The position numbers and the translations under genes were made by a program. Below, in pieces: positions 1-9,982 of a stretch of 64,000 nucleotides of DNA (position 1 is the first letter of the stretch; every line of letters starts with the position of its first letter). Below the pieces are notes generated by a model, which was not told where the DNA came from, did not search any database, and worked only from the letters and a program-made list of their open reading frames with translations. Location of the stretch: positions 496,001 through 560,000 of the forward strand of contig NZ_RFFN01000003.1 in assembly GCF_003696315.1 (NCBI RefSeq), given 5' to 3'. This DNA comes from Pseudomonas songnenensis. Lineage in GTDB: Bacteria; Pseudomonadota; Gammaproteobacteria; Pseudomonadales; Pseudomonadaceae.

Positions 1-1
1 C

Positions 2-2353
2 TTCAAATGGGTCACCGAAGCCAAGGCGCGCAACAAGGCCCGGCTGGTCGTGGTCGATCCGCGCTTCACCCGTTCGGCCTCGGTGGCCGACATGTATGCG
101 CCGATCCGCACCGGCACGGACATCGCCTTCCTCGGCGGGCTGATCAACTACCTGCTGGAAAACGACAAGATCCAGCACGAGTACGTGGTCAACTACACCG
201 ATGTCTCGTTCATCGTGAAGGAAGGCTTCGGCTTCGAGAACGGCCTGTTCAACGGCTACGACGCCGACCGCCGCGCCTACCCGGACAAATCAGCCTGGAG
301 CTACGAGCTGGACGAGGACGGCTTCGCCCGCGTCGACAAGAGCCTCACCCATCCGCGCTGCGTCTATAACCTGCTCAAGCAGCACTACAGCCGCTACACG
401 CCGGAGGTGGTCAGCAACATCTGCGGCACGCCGCAGGACAAGATGCTGCAGATCTGGGAGACCATCGCCGAGACCTCGGCCCCGGGCAAGGTCATGACCA
501 TCATGTACGCCCTGGGCTGGACGCAGCACTCGGTGGGCTCGCAGATGATCCGCACCGGCGCCATGGTGCAGCTGCTGCTCGGCAACATCGGCATGCCCGG
601 TGGTGGCATGAATGCCCTGCGCGGCCACTCCAACATCCAGGGCCTGACCGACCTGGGCCTGCTCTCCAACCTGTTGCCGGGCTACATGACGCTGCCGCTG
701 GAGGCCGAGCAGGACTACACCGCCTACATCACCAAGCGCACCGCCAAGCCGCTGCGCCCGGGGCAGCTGTCCTACTGGCAGCACTACGAGAAATTCCACG
801 TCAGCCTGATGAAGGCCTGGTACGGCAGGAACGCCACCGCGGAGAACAACTGGGGCTACGACTGGCTGCCAAAGCTGGATATCCCCGGCTACGACGTGCT
901 CAAGGTGTTCGACATGATGTACCAGGGGCAGGTCAACGGCTATTTCTGCCAGGGCTTCAACCCCATCGCCTCGTTCCCCAACAAGGCGAAGGTGAGCGCG
1001 GCGCTGGCCAAGCTCAAGTACCTGGTGATCATGGACCCGTTGGCCACCGAGACCTCGGAGTTCTGGCGCAACGCCGGCGAGTACAACGACGTCGACACCG
1101 CCAGCATCCAGACCACGGTGTTCCGCCTGCCGACCACCTGCTTTGCCGAGGAGGACGGCTCGCTGGTCAACAGCGGCCGCTGGCTGCAGTGGCACTGGAA
1201 GGCCGCCGAGCCACCGGGACAGGCGAAGACCGACGTGGTGATCATGGGCGGGCTGTTCCATCGCCTGCGCGAGCTCTACCGCAAGGAAGGCGGCGCCTAT
1301 GCCGAGCCACTGATGAACATCGATTGGGGCTATCGCCAGCCGGAAGAACCGAGCGCCGAGGAAATTGCCCAGGAGTACAACGGCAAGGCACTGGCCGACG
1401 TCTTCGACCTGCAGACAGGCGCCCAGCTGGCCAAGGCCGGCGAGCTGCTGCCGGGCTTCGGCCTGCTGCGCGCCGACGGCACCACCTCGAGTGGCTGCTG
1501 GATCTTCTGCGGCTCCTGGACCCAGGCCGGCAACCAGATGGCCCGCCGCGACAACGCCGACCCCTACGGCATGGGCCAGACGCTGGGCTGGGCCTGGGCC
1601 TGGCCGGCCAACCGGCGCATCCTCTACAACCGCGCCTCGGCCGATCCGGCGGGCAATCCGTGGGATGCGCAGAAGAAGCGCCTGGTGTGGTGGGACGGCG
1701 GCAAGTGGGGCGGCACCGACGTGCCGGACTTCAAGGTCGATTCACGGCCGGAAGATGGCATGAATCCGTTCATCATGAACCCCGAGGGGGTGGCACGGCT
1801 GTTCGCCGTGGACAAGATGAACGAGGGGCCATTCCCCGAGCACTACGAGCCGTTCGAAACGCCGATCGGACGCAACCCGCTGCATCCGGGCAACGCGCAG
1901 GCGATCAGCAACCCCGCCGCGCGGGTGTTCAAGAACGACATGGAGCTGTTCGGCACCGCCGAGGACTTCCCCTATGCCGCCACCACCTACCGACTGACGG
2001 AGCACTTCCACTTCTGGACCAAGCATTGCCGGCTCAACGCGATCACCCAGCCCGAGCAGTTCGTCGAGATCGGCGAGGTGCTGGCCAACGAGCTGGGCAT
2101 CAAGGCCGGCGAGCGGGTCAAGGTGTCGTCCAACCGCGGCTTCATCAAGGCGGTGGCGGTGGTGACCAAGCGCATCAAGCCGCTGACGGTAGACGGGCAG
2201 ACGGTGCACCAGATCGGCATCCCGCTGCACTGGGGCTTCGCCGGGGTGGCGCGCAACGGTTACCTGACCAACACGCTGACGCCGTTCGTCGGTGACGCCA
2301 ACACCCAGACGCCGGAGTTCAAGTCGTTCCTGGTCAACGTGGAGAAGGCATGA
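2..2353 (+). CDS. fdnG: Formate dehydrogenase-N/O alpha subunit, C-terminal part (5' truncated by window)
   Basis: This is the catalytic molybdopterin (bis-MGD) subunit of a membrane-bound respiratory formate dehydrogenase, which oxidises formate to CO2 on the periplasmic side. The reading frame is open from base 2, so the first ATG/GTG inside is not the real start. About 783 residues are visible of a family that is usually near 1015, so the Tat signal, the [4Fe-4S] domain and the expected selenocysteine UGA codon lie upstream of the window. The visible part holds the family signature [19 protein letters not shown] near its start and the C-terminal molybdopterin-dinucleotide domain (around [19 protein letters not shown]). 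The stop overlaps the start of the iron-sulfur subunit (ATGA). The linked fdnH, fdnI, fdhE and sel genes support the selenoprotein FdnG assignment. The selenocysteine itself cannot be seen here. Confidence 0.96.
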   Translation, partial: FKWVTEAKARNKARLVVVDPRFTRSASVADMYAPIRTGTDIAFLGGLINYLLENDKIQHEYVVNYTDVSFIVKEGFGFENGLFNGYDADRRAYPDKSAWSYELDEDGFARVDKSLTHPRCVYNLLKQHYSRYTPEVVSNICGTPQDKMLQIWETIAETSAPGKVMTIMYALGWTQHSVGSQMIRTGAMVQLLLGNIGMPGGGMNALRGHSNIQGLTDLGLLSNLLPGYMTLPLEAEQDYTAYITKRTAKPLRPGQLSYWQHYEKFHVSLMKAWYGRNATAENNWGYDWLPKLDIPGYDVLKVFDMMYQGQVNGYFCQGFNPIASFPNKAKVSAALAKLKYLVIMDPLATETSEFWRNAGEYNDVDTASIQTTVFRLPTTCFAEEDGSLVNSGRWLQWHWKAAEPPGQAKTDVVIMGGLFHRLRELYRKEGGAYAEPLMNIDWGYRQPEEPSAEEIAQEYNGKALADVFDLQTGAQLAKAGELLPGFGLLRADGTTSSGCWIFCGSWTQAGNQMARRDNADPYGMGQTLGWAWAWPANRRILYNRASADPAGNPWDAQKKRLVWWDGGKWGGTDVPDFKVDSRPEDGMNPFIMNPEGVARLFAVDKMNEGPFPEHYEPFETPIGRNPLHPGNAQAISNPAARVFKNDMELFGTAEDFPYAATTYRLTEHFHFWTKHCRLNAITQPEQFVEIGEVLANELGIKAGERVKVSSNRGFIKAVAVVTKRIKPLTVDGQTVHQIGIPLHWGFAGVARNGYLTNTLTPFVGDANTQTPEFKSFLVNVEKA

Positions 2354-3291
2354 TGGCTACTCAAGACGTGATTGCCCGCTCCGCCACGACCACCGAGCGG
2401 CCGTCGATCCGCGAGATCGGCGAAGTGGCGAAACTGATCGACACCTCCAAGTGCATCGGCTGCAAGGCCTGCCAGGTGGCGTGCTCGGAATGGAACGACC
2501 TGCGCGACGAGGTCGGCACCAGCCACGGGACCTACGACAACCCGATCGACCTCACGGCCGAATCCTGGACGGTGATGAAGTTCGCCGAGTACGAGAACCC
2601 CGGCAGCGGCAACCTCGAATGGCTGATCCGCAAGGACGGCTGCATGCATTGCGCCGACCCGGGCTGCCTCAAGGCCTGCCCGGCGCCGGGGGCGATCGTG
2701 AAGTACGCCAATGGTATCGTCGACTTCAACCAGGACCACTGCATCGGCTGCGGCTACTGCATCACCGGTTGCCCGTTCGACATCCCGCGCATTTCCGAGA
2801 AGGACAAGAAGGCCTACAAGTGCACGCTCTGTTCCGACCGCGTGTCGGTCGGCCTTGAGCCGGCCTGCGTGAAGACCTGCCCCACAGGGGCCATCGTCTT
2901 CGGCAGCAAGGAGGACATGAAGGAGCATGCCGCCGGGCGCATCGCCGACCTCAAGGAACGCGGTTTCGACCAGGCCGGCCTGTACGACCCCGATGGCGTC
3001 GGCGGTACGCACGTGATGTACGTTCTGCACCATGCCGATCAGCCCTCGCTGTACAACGACCTGCCGAACGAGCCCACCATCAGCCCGCTGGTCAGCCTGT
3101 GGAAGGGCGTGACCAAGCCCCTCGCCCTGCTGGGCATGGGCGCGGCGGTGCTGGCCGGCTTCTTCCACTACACGCGGGTCGGCCCGATCCGCGTCGAGGA
3201 AGAGGACGACAAGGCCGAACTCAGCGAGCCCGTGGTGCACCAGGTCGATCCTTCGGTGCATGTGGTCGATCCCAAGGAGCCGCGACCCTGA
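2350..3291 (+). CDS. fdnH: Formate dehydrogenase-N/O iron-sulfur (beta) subunit
   Basis: This is the electron-transfer subunit of formate dehydrogenase. It passes electrons from the catalytic subunit through four [4Fe-4S] clusters to the cytochrome b subunit. The 313-residue product shows ferredoxin-type cysteine clusters: [11 protein letters not shown] near residue 37, [13 protein letters not shown] near 98, [11 protein letters not shown] near 131, and CTLCSDR...CVKTC further on. A single C-terminal membrane anchor lies around residues 255-275 ([18 protein letters not shown]), as expected for FdnH/FdoH. The ATG overlaps the fdnG stop by 4 nt, which indicates translational coupling. Length and domain order are typical of the family. 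Confidence 0.97.
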   Translation: MMATQDVIARSATTTERPSIREIGEVAKLIDTSKCIGCKACQVACSEWNDLRDEVGTSHGTYDNPIDLTAESWTVMKFAEYENPGSGNLEWLIRKDGCMHCADPGCLKACPAPGAIVKYANGIVDFNQDHCIGCGYCITGCPFDIPRISEKDKKAYKCTLCSDRVSVGLEPACVKTCPTGAIVFGSKEDMKEHAAGRIADLKERGFDQAGLYDPDGVGGTHVMYVLHHADQPSLYNDLPNEPTISPLVSLWKGVTKPLALLGMGAAVLAGFFHYTRVGPIRVEEEDDKAELSEPVVHQVDPSVHVVDPKEPRP

Positions 3292-3295
3292 CCGC

Positions 3296-3317
3296 GCGGC
3301 CCCGTTCGCGGGGCCGC
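3296..3317 (+). promoter_or_regulatory. Intercistronic hairpin with UUCG tetraloop between fdnH and fdnI
   Basis: A perfect 9-bp GC stem (3296-3304 with 3309-3317) encloses a TTCG loop, just after the fdnH stop. No T-tract follows, and a clear AAGGAG-type ribosome site for fdnI lies downstream. I read it as an RNA-stabilising or partially attenuating structure that sets subunit ratios, rather than as a full terminator. The structure is seen in the sequence; the function is inferred. Confidence 0.5.
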
Positions 3318-3348
3318 CTTCGGTGTCCGCTCGCTCAAGGAGTCAACG

Positions 3349-3972
3349 ATGAACAACAACGAGATCGAACGCTACAACCCCTCGCAACGGACCAACCACT
3401 GGATCGTCGCGATTCTCTTCGTGCTCGCCGCGCTGTCCGGCCTGGCACTGTTTCATCCGGCGCTGTTCGGCCTCTCCGGGCTGTTCGGCGGCGGCACCTG
3501 GACGCGCATCCTGCACCCCTTCCTCGGGGTCGCGATGTTCGTCTTCTTCCTCTGGCTGGCGATCCGCTTTGCCGGGCACAACCGCATCGAGGCGCGGGAT
3601 CGCCAGTGGCTCAGGCAGATCAACGACGTGGTGCACAACCGCGAGGAAAAGCTGCCGGAAGTCGGCCGCTACAACGCCGGGCAGAAGGTGCTGTTCTGGA
3701 TGCTGATCCTCAGCATGCTGGTGCTGCTGCTCAGCGGCATCGTCATCTGGCGCGAATACTTCAGCAGCTTCTTCGGCATCGTCTCGCTGCGCTGGGCCAG
3801 CCTGCTGCATGCCATCGCCGCCTTCGTGCTGATCGTCAGCATCATCGTGCATATCTACGCCGCGATCTGGATCAAGGGCTCGATGGGCGCGATGCTCTAC
3901 GGCACCGTCAGCCGCGCCTGGGCGCGCAAGCACCATCCGGCCTGGTACCGGGAGATCAACCAGCGCAAGTAA
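3349..3972 (+). CDS. fdnI: Formate dehydrogenase cytochrome b556 (gamma) subunit
   Basis: This is the membrane subunit that takes electrons from the iron-sulfur subunit and reduces quinone using two b-type haems. The 207-residue protein has about four hydrophobic segments: around residues 17-38 (NHWIVAILFVLAALSGLALF), 55-72, 110-132 and 147-172. Histidines suitable as haem ligands sit in NHWI, in LHPFLGV and in LLHAIAAFVLIVSIIVHIY. The start is preceded by CAAGGAGTCAACG, a strong ribosome site. It is the third gene of the fdn operon, and its size matches FdnI/FdoI (about 210 residues). Confidence 0.95.
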   Translation: MNNNEIERYNPSQRTNHWIVAILFVLAALSGLALFHPALFGLSGLFGGGTWTRILHPFLGVAMFVFFLWLAIRFAGHNRIEARDRQWLRQINDVVHNREEKLPEVGRYNAGQKVLFWMLILSMLVLLLSGIVIWREYFSSFFGIVSLRWASLLHAIAAFVLIVSIIVHIYAAIWIKGSMGAMLYGTVSRAWARKHHPAWYREINQRK

Positions 3973-3988
3973 GCCTGCCAAGCGCCGG

Positions 3989-4012
3989 AGATTCCCGCCG
4001 CCGCGGGAATCT
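3989..4012 (+). terminator. Hairpin after fdnI, possible terminator or processing site
   Basis: A perfect 10-bp inverted repeat (3989-3998 with 4003-4012) has a 4-nt loop and sits 17 nt after the fdnI stop. Only a short pyrimidine stretch follows, with no T-run. It may attenuate read-through into fdhE-selA-selB rather than stop it. Confidence 0.4.
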
Positions 4013-4096
4013 TCGCCCGTGCATGCCATCGAAAGCCGAGCGACAACCGCTGACGGACTATGCTGTTCGGCATAACCACAAGAAAAGGAGTCCTGC

Positions 4097-5014
4097 GTGG
4101 CAGGCACCATTCTAGAGCCCGGGCAGATCGAAGCCGCTGCCAGCAAACCACCCTTCACCAACCTGCCGCCGCGCGATCTGTTCGCCCTGCGCAGCGCGCG
4201 TCTGACCAAGCTCGCCGAAGATCATCCGCTGGCCGACTACCTGCGCCTGCTCGCCGGCGTATGCCAGGCACAGCAGCAGGTGCTGGACAACCCGCCCGCC
4301 ACTGCGCCGCTCGACCCTGCGCGCAACCGCGAATGCTTCAAGCACGCCATGCCGCCGCTGGCCGCCGACACCCTGGTGCGCGAAGGGGCGTGGCTGCCGC
4401 TGCTCGATGCCTGGCTGGATGCCTTCGCGGTGCCGGACAACCTGTCGGTCATCGCTGCCATCGACCAGCTGCGCCGCGCCGACAGCGGCCAGCGCAAGGC
4501 CTGGGCCGTGGCGCTGGTCAGCGGGCAGTACGACAGCCTGCCGCCGGCGCTGGTGCCCTTTCTCGGCGCCGCGCTGCAACTAGCCTGGACCCACTGGCTG
4601 CTCCAGCTCGACCTCTCCGACCTGCGCGAACGCGAAGACCAGACACTCTGCCCCTGCTGCGGCGCACCACCCATGGCCGGCATCATCCGCCACCGCGGGC
4701 AGCTCAACGGCCTGCGCTACCTGGTCTGCTCCCTGTGCGCCTGCGAATGGCACTACGTGCGCCTGAAATGCAGCCACTGCCGCAGCACCAAGAAGCTCGA
4801 CTACCTGCACTTCGAAGGCTCGCCCAACGGCATCAAGGCCGAGGCCTGCCCCGAATGCAACGGCTACCTCAAGCAGCTCTATCTGGAGCTGGCACCGGAA
4901 GGCGAAAGCCTGTCCGCCGACCTGGCGACGCTGGACCTCGACCTGCTGCTGGCCGATCAGGGCTACAACCGCCAGGCACCCAACCTGCTGCTGGCACCGG
5001 GTAACGAGGCATGA
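4097..5014 (+). CDS. fdhE: Formate dehydrogenase accessory protein FdhE
   Basis: FdhE is a cytoplasmic, rubredoxin-like iron protein needed to make active formate dehydrogenase; it acts on the catalytic subunit before export. The 305-residue product contains four CxxC motifs in its second half: CPCCGAPP near residue 185, CSLCAC near 209, CSHCRS near 223 and CPECNG near 251. This is the expected metal-binding arrangement. I chose the GTG at 4097 because AAGGAG lies 6 nt upstream and the length then fits the family. The stop overlaps the selA start (ATGA), which couples Fdh maturation to the selenocysteine genes. Confidence 0.93.
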   Translation: MAGTILEPGQIEAAASKPPFTNLPPRDLFALRSARLTKLAEDHPLADYLRLLAGVCQAQQQVLDNPPATAPLDPARNRECFKHAMPPLAADTLVREGAWLPLLDAWLDAFAVPDNLSVIAAIDQLRRADSGQRKAWAVALVSGQYDSLPPALVPFLGAALQLAWTHWLLQLDLSDLREREDQTLCPCCGAPPMAGIIRHRGQLNGLRYLVCSLCACEWHYVRLKCSHCRSTKKLDYLHFEGSPNGIKAEACPECNGYLKQLYLELAPEGESLSADLATLDLDLLLADQGYNRQAPNLLLAPGNEA

Positions 5015-6420
5015 GCAGCAGCCACCTGCCCTCGGTGGACAGGCTGCTGCGTGACCCGGCCTGCCAGCCACTGCAGCAGCGCTATGGTCGTCAGGCCCTG
5101 CTGGCGACGCTGCGCGACCTGCTCGACGAACTGCGCGAACCGGCTCGCCGTGGCCAGCTGGCCGCGCTGGAACTGTCCGAAGCGGTGCTCGCCGGGCGCG
5201 CCGGCGAACGCCTGGCCAGCCAGCACAAGAGCCGCGTGCGCCGAGTGTTCAACCTCACCGGCACAGTGCTGCACACCAACCTCGGTCGCGCCCTGCTGCC
5301 GGATGAAGCCATCGAGGCGATCACCCTTGCGGCGCGCTACCCGCTCAACCTGGAATTCGATCTTGCCACCGGCAAGCGCGGCGACCGCGACGACCTCATC
5401 GAAGGACTGATCCGCGAACTGACCGGCGCCGAGGCGGTCACCGTGGTGAACAACAACGCCGCCGCCGTGCTGCTGGCCTTGAACAGCCTAGGTGCACGCA
5501 AGGAAGGCATCATTTCCCGTGGCGAGCTGATCGAGATCGGCGGCGCCTTCCGCATCCCCGACATCATGGCCCGCGCCGGCGTGAAACTGCATGAAGTCGG
5601 CACCACCAACCGCACGCACGCCAAGGACTACGAAGCGGCCATCAACCCGCGCTCAGGGCTGTTGATGCGCGTGCATACCAGCAACTACAGCGTGCAGGGT
5701 TTCACTGCCAGCGTCGCCACCGCCGAGCTGGCGCGCATCGCCCATGCCCACGATCTGCCGTTGCTGGAAGATCTGGGCAGCGGCAGCCTGCTCGACCTCT
5801 CGCGCTGGGGCCTGCCCAAGGAGCCGACGGTGCAGGAAGCGCTGCGCGACGGCGCCGATATCGTCACCTTCAGCGGCGACAAGCTGCTCGGCGGCCCGCA
5901 GGCCGGGCTGATCGTCGGCAGCAAGGCGCTGATCCAGAAGATCAAGAAGAACCCGCTCAAGCGCGCCCTGCGCGTCGACAAGCTGACCCTTGCCGCACTG
6001 GAAGCGGTGCTCAACCTCTATCGCGACCCCGACCGCCTCGCCGAACGCCTCACCAGCCTGCGCCTGCTCAGCCGCCCGCAGACGGAGATCCGCACCCAGG
6101 CCGAACGCGTCGCCCCGGCGCTGACCGCCGTGCTCGGCGAGAGCTGGCAAGTCGCAGTAACCGATGCCCTGGGCATGATCGGCAGCGGTGCGCAGCCGGT
6201 GGCCCGCCTGCCCAGCGCCGCCCTGTGCATCCGTCCGCAACAGCCCAAGCGCCTGCGCGGCCGCAGTCTGCGCCAGCTTGAAGAAGCGCTGCGCTGCCTG
6301 CCGATTCCGGTGCTCGGGCGCATTGACGACGACGCCCTCTGGCTCGACCTGCGCCAGCTGGACGACGAACCGGCCTTCCTCCAGCAACTGACGCACCTGC
6401 AAGAGGAGCTGGCCCGTTGA
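5011..6420 (+). CDS. selA: L-seryl-tRNA(Sec) selenium transferase
   Basis: SelA is a PLP enzyme that converts seryl-tRNA(Sec) to selenocysteyl-tRNA(Sec) using selenophosphate. The 469-residue product has the full family pattern. The N-terminal tRNA-binding region leads into [14 protein letters not shown] (about residues 81-94). The PLP lysine is in [14 protein letters not shown], with Lys291 as the probable Schiff-base residue. It overlaps fdhE by 4 nt and is overlapped by selB, so the three genes are translationally linked. selD, which makes selenophosphate, is not in this window. Confidence 0.97.
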   Translation: MSSSHLPSVDRLLRDPACQPLQQRYGRQALLATLRDLLDELREPARRGQLAALELSEAVLAGRAGERLASQHKSRVRRVFNLTGTVLHTNLGRALLPDEAIEAITLAARYPLNLEFDLATGKRGDRDDLIEGLIRELTGAEAVTVVNNNAAAVLLALNSLGARKEGIISRGELIEIGGAFRIPDIMARAGVKLHEVGTTNRTHAKDYEAAINPRSGLLMRVHTSNYSVQGFTASVATAELARIAHAHDLPLLEDLGSGSLLDLSRWGLPKEPTVQEALRDGADIVTFSGDKLLGGPQAGLIVGSKALIQKIKKNPLKRALRVDKLTLAALEAVLNLYRDPDRLAERLTSLRLLSRPQTEIRTQAERVAPALTAVLGESWQVAVTDALGMIGSGAQPVARLPSAALCIRPQQPKRLRGRSLRQLEEALRCLPIPVLGRIDDDALWLDLRQLDDEPAFLQQLTHLQEELAR

Positions 6421-8333
6421 TCGTCGGTACCGCCGGCCATATCGACCATGGCAAGACCGCACTGCTCCACGCCCTCACCGGGCAACAGGGCGACCGCCGC
6501 CGCGAGGAGCGCGAGCGTGGCATCACCATCGACCTCGGCTATCTCTACGCCGACCTCGGCGAAGGCAGCCTCACCGGTTTTATCGACGTGCCGGGCCACG
6601 AGCGCTTCGTGCACAACATGCTGGCCGGCGCCAGCGGCATCGACTGCGTGCTGCTGGTGGTCGCCGCTGACGATGGCGTCATGCCGCAGACCCGCGAACA
6701 CCTCGCCATCGTCGAGCTGCTCGGCATCCGCCGGGCACTGGTGGCGCTGACCAAGATCGATCACGTCGAGCCGGCGCGCATCACCGAAGTCGCGCAACAG
6801 ATCGAAAACCTGCTGGCTGCCGGAGCACTGGCCGGAACGCCGATCTTTCCGGTCTCCAGCATTCGCGGCGATGGCATCGACGCCCTGCGTGCCACTCTGA
6901 TCGACGAGGCCGCGCGCACCGCCGCCCGCAGCGACAGCGGCCACTTCCGCCTGGCCATCGACCGCGCCTTCAGCGTCACTGGCGCTGGCGTGGTGGTCAC
7001 CGGCACCGCCTTTGCCGGGCGCGTGCGAATCGGCGACGAATTGCTGCTCGGCCCCGCCGGCAAACGCGTGCGCGTCCGCGGTCTGCATGCGCAGAACCGC
7101 GAAGCGGACGAAGCCCATGCCGGCCAGCGCGTCGCGTTGAATCTCGCCGGTGAGCGGCTGGCAGTGGAGCAGATCCATCGCGGCGACTGGCTGCTGCACC
7201 CACTGCTGCACGCGCCGACCCAACGCATCGACGTCGACTTCCAGCTGCTGCCGGGCGAAGCCCACGAGCTCAAGCACTGGACGCCGGTGCACGTGCACCT
7301 CGGCGCCCAGGACGTCACCGCGCGTGTCGCCCTGCTCGAAGGCACGAGCCTGGCGCCGGGCGAACGCGCCTTCGCCCAGCTACTGCTCAACGCACCGAGC
7401 CACGCTGTACATGGCGACCGCATCGTCCTGCGCGACCAGTCCGCCCAGCGCACCCTTGGCGGTGGCCGTGTGCTCGACCCCTTTGCACCGCCACGCAATC
7501 GCCGTCGTGCCGCGCGGCTGGAGCAACTTCGCGCCCTCGACCAGCCGAGCCTGGAGCAGGCATTGCCGCCACTGCTCGCCAGCGCCACCAATGGCATCGA
7601 CCCGCAAGGCCTGGAACGCCAGTTCAACCGCCCGCGCGATGGCTGGCAGCTGCCGCACGGCGTACTGGAAGTCGGCACGCGATTGGGGCCACGGCTTTTC
7701 GATCAGGCCCGCTGGGACGAACTCGAAGCCACCCTGCTCGCCGCCCTGCAACGCTTTCACGAAGAACAACCCGACGAACTCGGCCCCGACCGCGACCGCC
7801 TGCGTCGCTACGCCGTGCCGCAGCTGGAGCGGCCGGTATTTATCGCCCTGCTGGAGCAGGAGCTAGCCGCCGGCCACATCGAAACCAGCGGCCCGTGGCT
7901 GCACCGCCCCGATCACCGGGTGCGCCTGAGCGATGCGGAAGAAGATTTGAAAGCACGCCTGTGGCCATTGCTCGAAGCCGGCCAGTTCGACCCACCCTGG
8001 GTCCGCGACCTGGCACGCGACCTCGGCGTCGACGAAACACAGATGCGCAACCTGCTACGCAAGCTCGCCCGCCTCGGCCTGCTGCAACAGGTGGTGAAAG
8101 ATTTGTTCTACCCCGAGTTCACCATTCGCCAACTCGCGGGGCATGTACTGCAACTGGAAGCACAAAGCGGCGTGATCCGCGCCGCCGCCTTCCGCGACCG
8201 CATCCAGCTCGGCCGCAAACGCAGCATCCAGCTGCTCGAACACTTCGACCGCATCGGCCTCACCCGCCGCTTCGGCAACGAACGCAAAGTCCGCCAGGAC
8301 AGCGCCTTGGCGATCCAGTCAGGCCTGGGGTAG
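6417..8333 (+). CDS. selB: Selenocysteine-specific translation elongation factor SelB
   Basis: SelB is a GTPase that carries Sec-tRNA(Sec) to UGA codons marked by a SECIS hairpin. The 638-residue product begins with the G1 motif GHIDHGKT (residues 7-14), followed by DVPGHERF and TKID motifs, EF-Tu-like domains 2 and 3, and C-terminal winged helices that bind SECIS RNA (from about residue 400). The start is a TTG at 6417 that overlaps the selA stop (TTGA). It is chosen because the product then begins [14 protein letters not shown], matching other SelB proteins; there is no upstream alternative. selC lies 40 nt downstream. Confidence 0.97.
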   Translation: MIVGTAGHIDHGKTALLHALTGQQGDRRREERERGITIDLGYLYADLGEGSLTGFIDVPGHERFVHNMLAGASGIDCVLLVVAADDGVMPQTREHLAIVELLGIRRALVALTKIDHVEPARITEVAQQIENLLAAGALAGTPIFPVSSIRGDGIDALRATLIDEAARTAARSDSGHFRLAIDRAFSVTGAGVVVTGTAFAGRVRIGDELLLGPAGKRVRVRGLHAQNREADEAHAGQRVALNLAGERLAVEQIHRGDWLLHPLLHAPTQRIDVDFQLLPGEAHELKHWTPVHVHLGAQDVTARVALLEGTSLAPGERAFAQLLLNAPSHAVHGDRIVLRDQSAQRTLGGGRVLDPFAPPRNRRRAARLEQLRALDQPSLEQALPPLLASATNGIDPQGLERQFNRPRDGWQLPHGVLEVGTRLGPRLFDQARWDELEATLLAALQRFHEEQPDELGPDRDRLRRYAVPQLERPVFIALLEQELAAGHIETSGPWLHRPDHRVRLSDAEEDLKARLWPLLEAGQFDPPWVRDLARDLGVDETQMRNLLRKLARLGLLQQVVKDLFYPEFTIRQLAGHVLQLEAQSGVIRAAAFRDRIQLGRKRSIQLLEHFDRIGLTRRFGNERKVRQDSALAIQSGLG

Positions 8334-8372
8334 GCTGGTCGCCGCTTCCTTTCTCACATCAAGACCAGATAA

Positions 8373-8468
8373 GGAAGGCAATCGCACCCGGTGGTGCGGC
8401 CGGGCTTCAAACCCGGTTGGGGGCGGCAGCCGTTCCCGGGTGAGTTCGACTCTCACTGCCTTCCGCCA
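8373..8468 (+). tRNA. selC: tRNA-Sec (anticodon TCA)
   Basis: This is a 96-nt tRNA-like sequence with the hallmarks of selenocysteine tRNA. It has an 8-bp acceptor stem (GGAAGGCA pairing with TGCCTTCC), a 5-bp T stem closing TTCGACT, a very long variable arm, and CCA encoded at the 3' end. The anticodon TCA is at 8407-8409 within CTTCAAA. It sits directly after selB, completing the selA-selB-selC set. The long arm and 8+5 acceptor/T geometry separate it from serine tRNAs. Confidence 0.97.
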
Positions 8469-8600
8469 TCCACCCCCGCTCCATCCTCGCCGTCACGCCG
8501 CGACAGCCCGCCTCACTTCGCAATATCAAAAAGCCATCGCACTCCAGCGCGAAGCGCGTCACAATCGCGGTTTTTCTTTCCAGGGACAGGAGAGGCCGTA

Positions 8601-8918
8601 GTGGGTAATTCGCCGGATGAGCGTCGTGCGTTGCATGCGCTGCGTGACCATATCGACTGCCTGCTGGCCGAAGGAGCGTCCGTCGTCGGGCGCGACCCGG
8701 TGCAGCTGAGCTTTCAGGGCCGGACGTTGACGGTGCAGCACGGGATACTGCTCAACGAGAACGGCCACCAGGACCTGATCGAGACGTTGGCCGAGCTGGA
8801 GTGGACGAACAAGCGCACTCGCGATCTGGCCATCGATATCTGCATCCGCCAGCTGGATCATGCGATCAAGGCGAGTTGCTTCGAGGTGCTGGACAGCTCG
8901 ACGCCGGAAAAGCCCTGA
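8601..8918 (+). CDS. Small hypothetical protein (105 aa)
   Basis: I do not recognise this protein. I take the GTG at 8601 as the start, since GACAGGAGAG lies just upstream; the longer open frame would run back into the tRNA gene. The product is soluble, acidic and mostly helical-looking, with no membrane segment. It has two cysteines (IDCLL near residue 19 and ASCFEVL near 95) and an ICIRQLDHAIKASCFEVL C-terminal helix. It is a lone gene between selC and the convergent GcvH-like gene. No function can be assigned. Confidence 0.7.
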   Translation: MGNSPDERRALHALRDHIDCLLAEGASVVGRDPVQLSFQGRTLTVQHGILLNENGHQDLIETLAELEWTNKRTRDLAIDICIRQLDHAIKASCFEVLDSSTPEKP

Positions 8919-8997
8919 GAGGTCTGGCGCAACACGGTCAGCGTCTTTGCGCGGTGTTTGAGATGGTTTGAAGTCATCTACCGCGCCTCCAGTACCG

Positions 8998-9462
8998 CTA
9001 TTTCCACCGCAACGCCTGCACATGGGCGTTGGCCGGGTCGAAGTTGTCGAGCCGCATGCGTTCGGCGATGGCGGCTTCGGCGGCCTTGCCCAGCGGGAAC
9101 TCCTCGCGCATCGCACTCCAGTCTTCCGGCCTCAGGCGGACCATCCAGCCATCGCCGTAACAATCCTGATTGATCAGCGCCGGTCTCTCGAGTAGCGCTT
9201 CGTTGACGGCCAGCAGTTCACCGGCGAGCGGGCTGCGCGCCGAGGATGCGGCCTTGGCGAATTCCACCACACCAAAGCTGCGCTCGCGCTCGATGCGGGC
9301 GCCGACGCGCTTGGGGGTGAAGGCGAATATCTGGCCGTAGAGTGCGCAGCCGTATGCAGTCAGGCCGAGGGTGACGCTGCCGTCTACCTCTTCACGCAGC
9401 CACAGGCTGTGCTCCGGGGCGTAACGCAGCGCGTCGGGGAATTCGAGACCCTGCACATTCAT
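8998..9462 (-). CDS. GcvH-like lipoyl-carrier protein (stand-alone)
   Basis: This 154-residue protein has the glycine-cleavage H-protein fold pattern: an N-terminal HSLWLREE-VTLGLTAYG region and the lipoylation site GVVEFAKAASSARSPLAGE, in which Lys70 is the likely lipoyl lysine. It is longer than GcvH (about 129) by a C-terminal tail. No gcvT or gcvP is nearby. Instead it overlaps by 4 nt (ATGA) with an upstream DsrE-family gene, so the pair is co-expressed. That pairing resembles sulfur-transfer systems that use lipoate-binding proteins more than glycine cleavage. The family resemblance is strong; the role is inferred. Confidence 0.8.
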   Translation of the reverse strand: MNVQGLEFPDALRYAPEHSLWLREEVDGSVTLGLTAYGCALYGQIFAFTPKRVGARIERERSFGVVEFAKAASSARSPLAGELLAVNEALLERPALINQDCYGDGWMVRLRPEDWSAMREEFPLGKAAEAAIAERMRLDNFDPANAHVQALRWK

Positions 9463-9833
9463 AGCGTCAGCACCCGGTCGTACTCAAGGATCATCTGCGC
9501 CAGCTCGCCGCCGCTGGAAATTTCGTCCAGTTCGGCGATCAGCGTCGCAGGGTCGACCTGCATGCCCGGCTGCCGGCACATCAGCAGGCGTGCGCCGGCC
9601 TGTTTGGCGTTGCGGATGAAGTGCCGGACCGGCTCGCCGCCTTCGACCGCCACCAGGGTTTCAGCAATGTCCCGCCGAGCCAGCTGCACTCCCTCGCCGG
9701 TGAGGTAGAGAGTGACTTGCGCGTCCATGCAGGCCAGCAGTGTGGCGATATGAAAGGGCGCGGCGCAGCGCGCCGGAGTGCTGGGGCCACTGGCGACCAG
9801 GATCAGCACGCGTTGTGAACAGGCGGACGCCAT
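9459..9833 (-). CDS. DsrE-family (sulfur-relay-like) protein
   Basis: This is a small cytoplasmic protein of about 124 residues with a DsrE/TusD-type alpha/beta pattern: VLILVASGPSTPARCAAPFHIATLLACMDAQVTLYLTGEG is split here as VLILVASGP, then PFHIATLLACM, then VTLYLTGEG. A cysteine in LLMCRQPGM lies where such proteins often carry sulfur or a flavin-peptide contact. I use the ATG at 9833 because GAGG precedes it; a longer start at 9899 has no ribosome site. It is the first gene of a two-gene unit with the GcvH-like protein. A sulfur-transfer role is an inference from family and partner. Confidence 0.75.
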   Translation of the reverse strand: MASACSQRVLILVASGPSTPARCAAPFHIATLLACMDAQVTLYLTGEGVQLARRDIAETLVAVEGGEPVRHFIRNAKQAGARLLMCRQPGMQVDPATLIAELDEISSGGELAQMILEYDRVLTL

Positions 9834-9982
9834 ACGACCTCGTCTGGCAAAGCTGTGAACTCGGGCGATCGGCTGCACGTTCGCAGCCATTGAGCCCATA
9901 GCATGAAACTATCATCACCATAGCCTACAGTTTTCACTTCATGGTCTAGGATTTTCACGGATGCACTAGAAGGAGATGGAGC

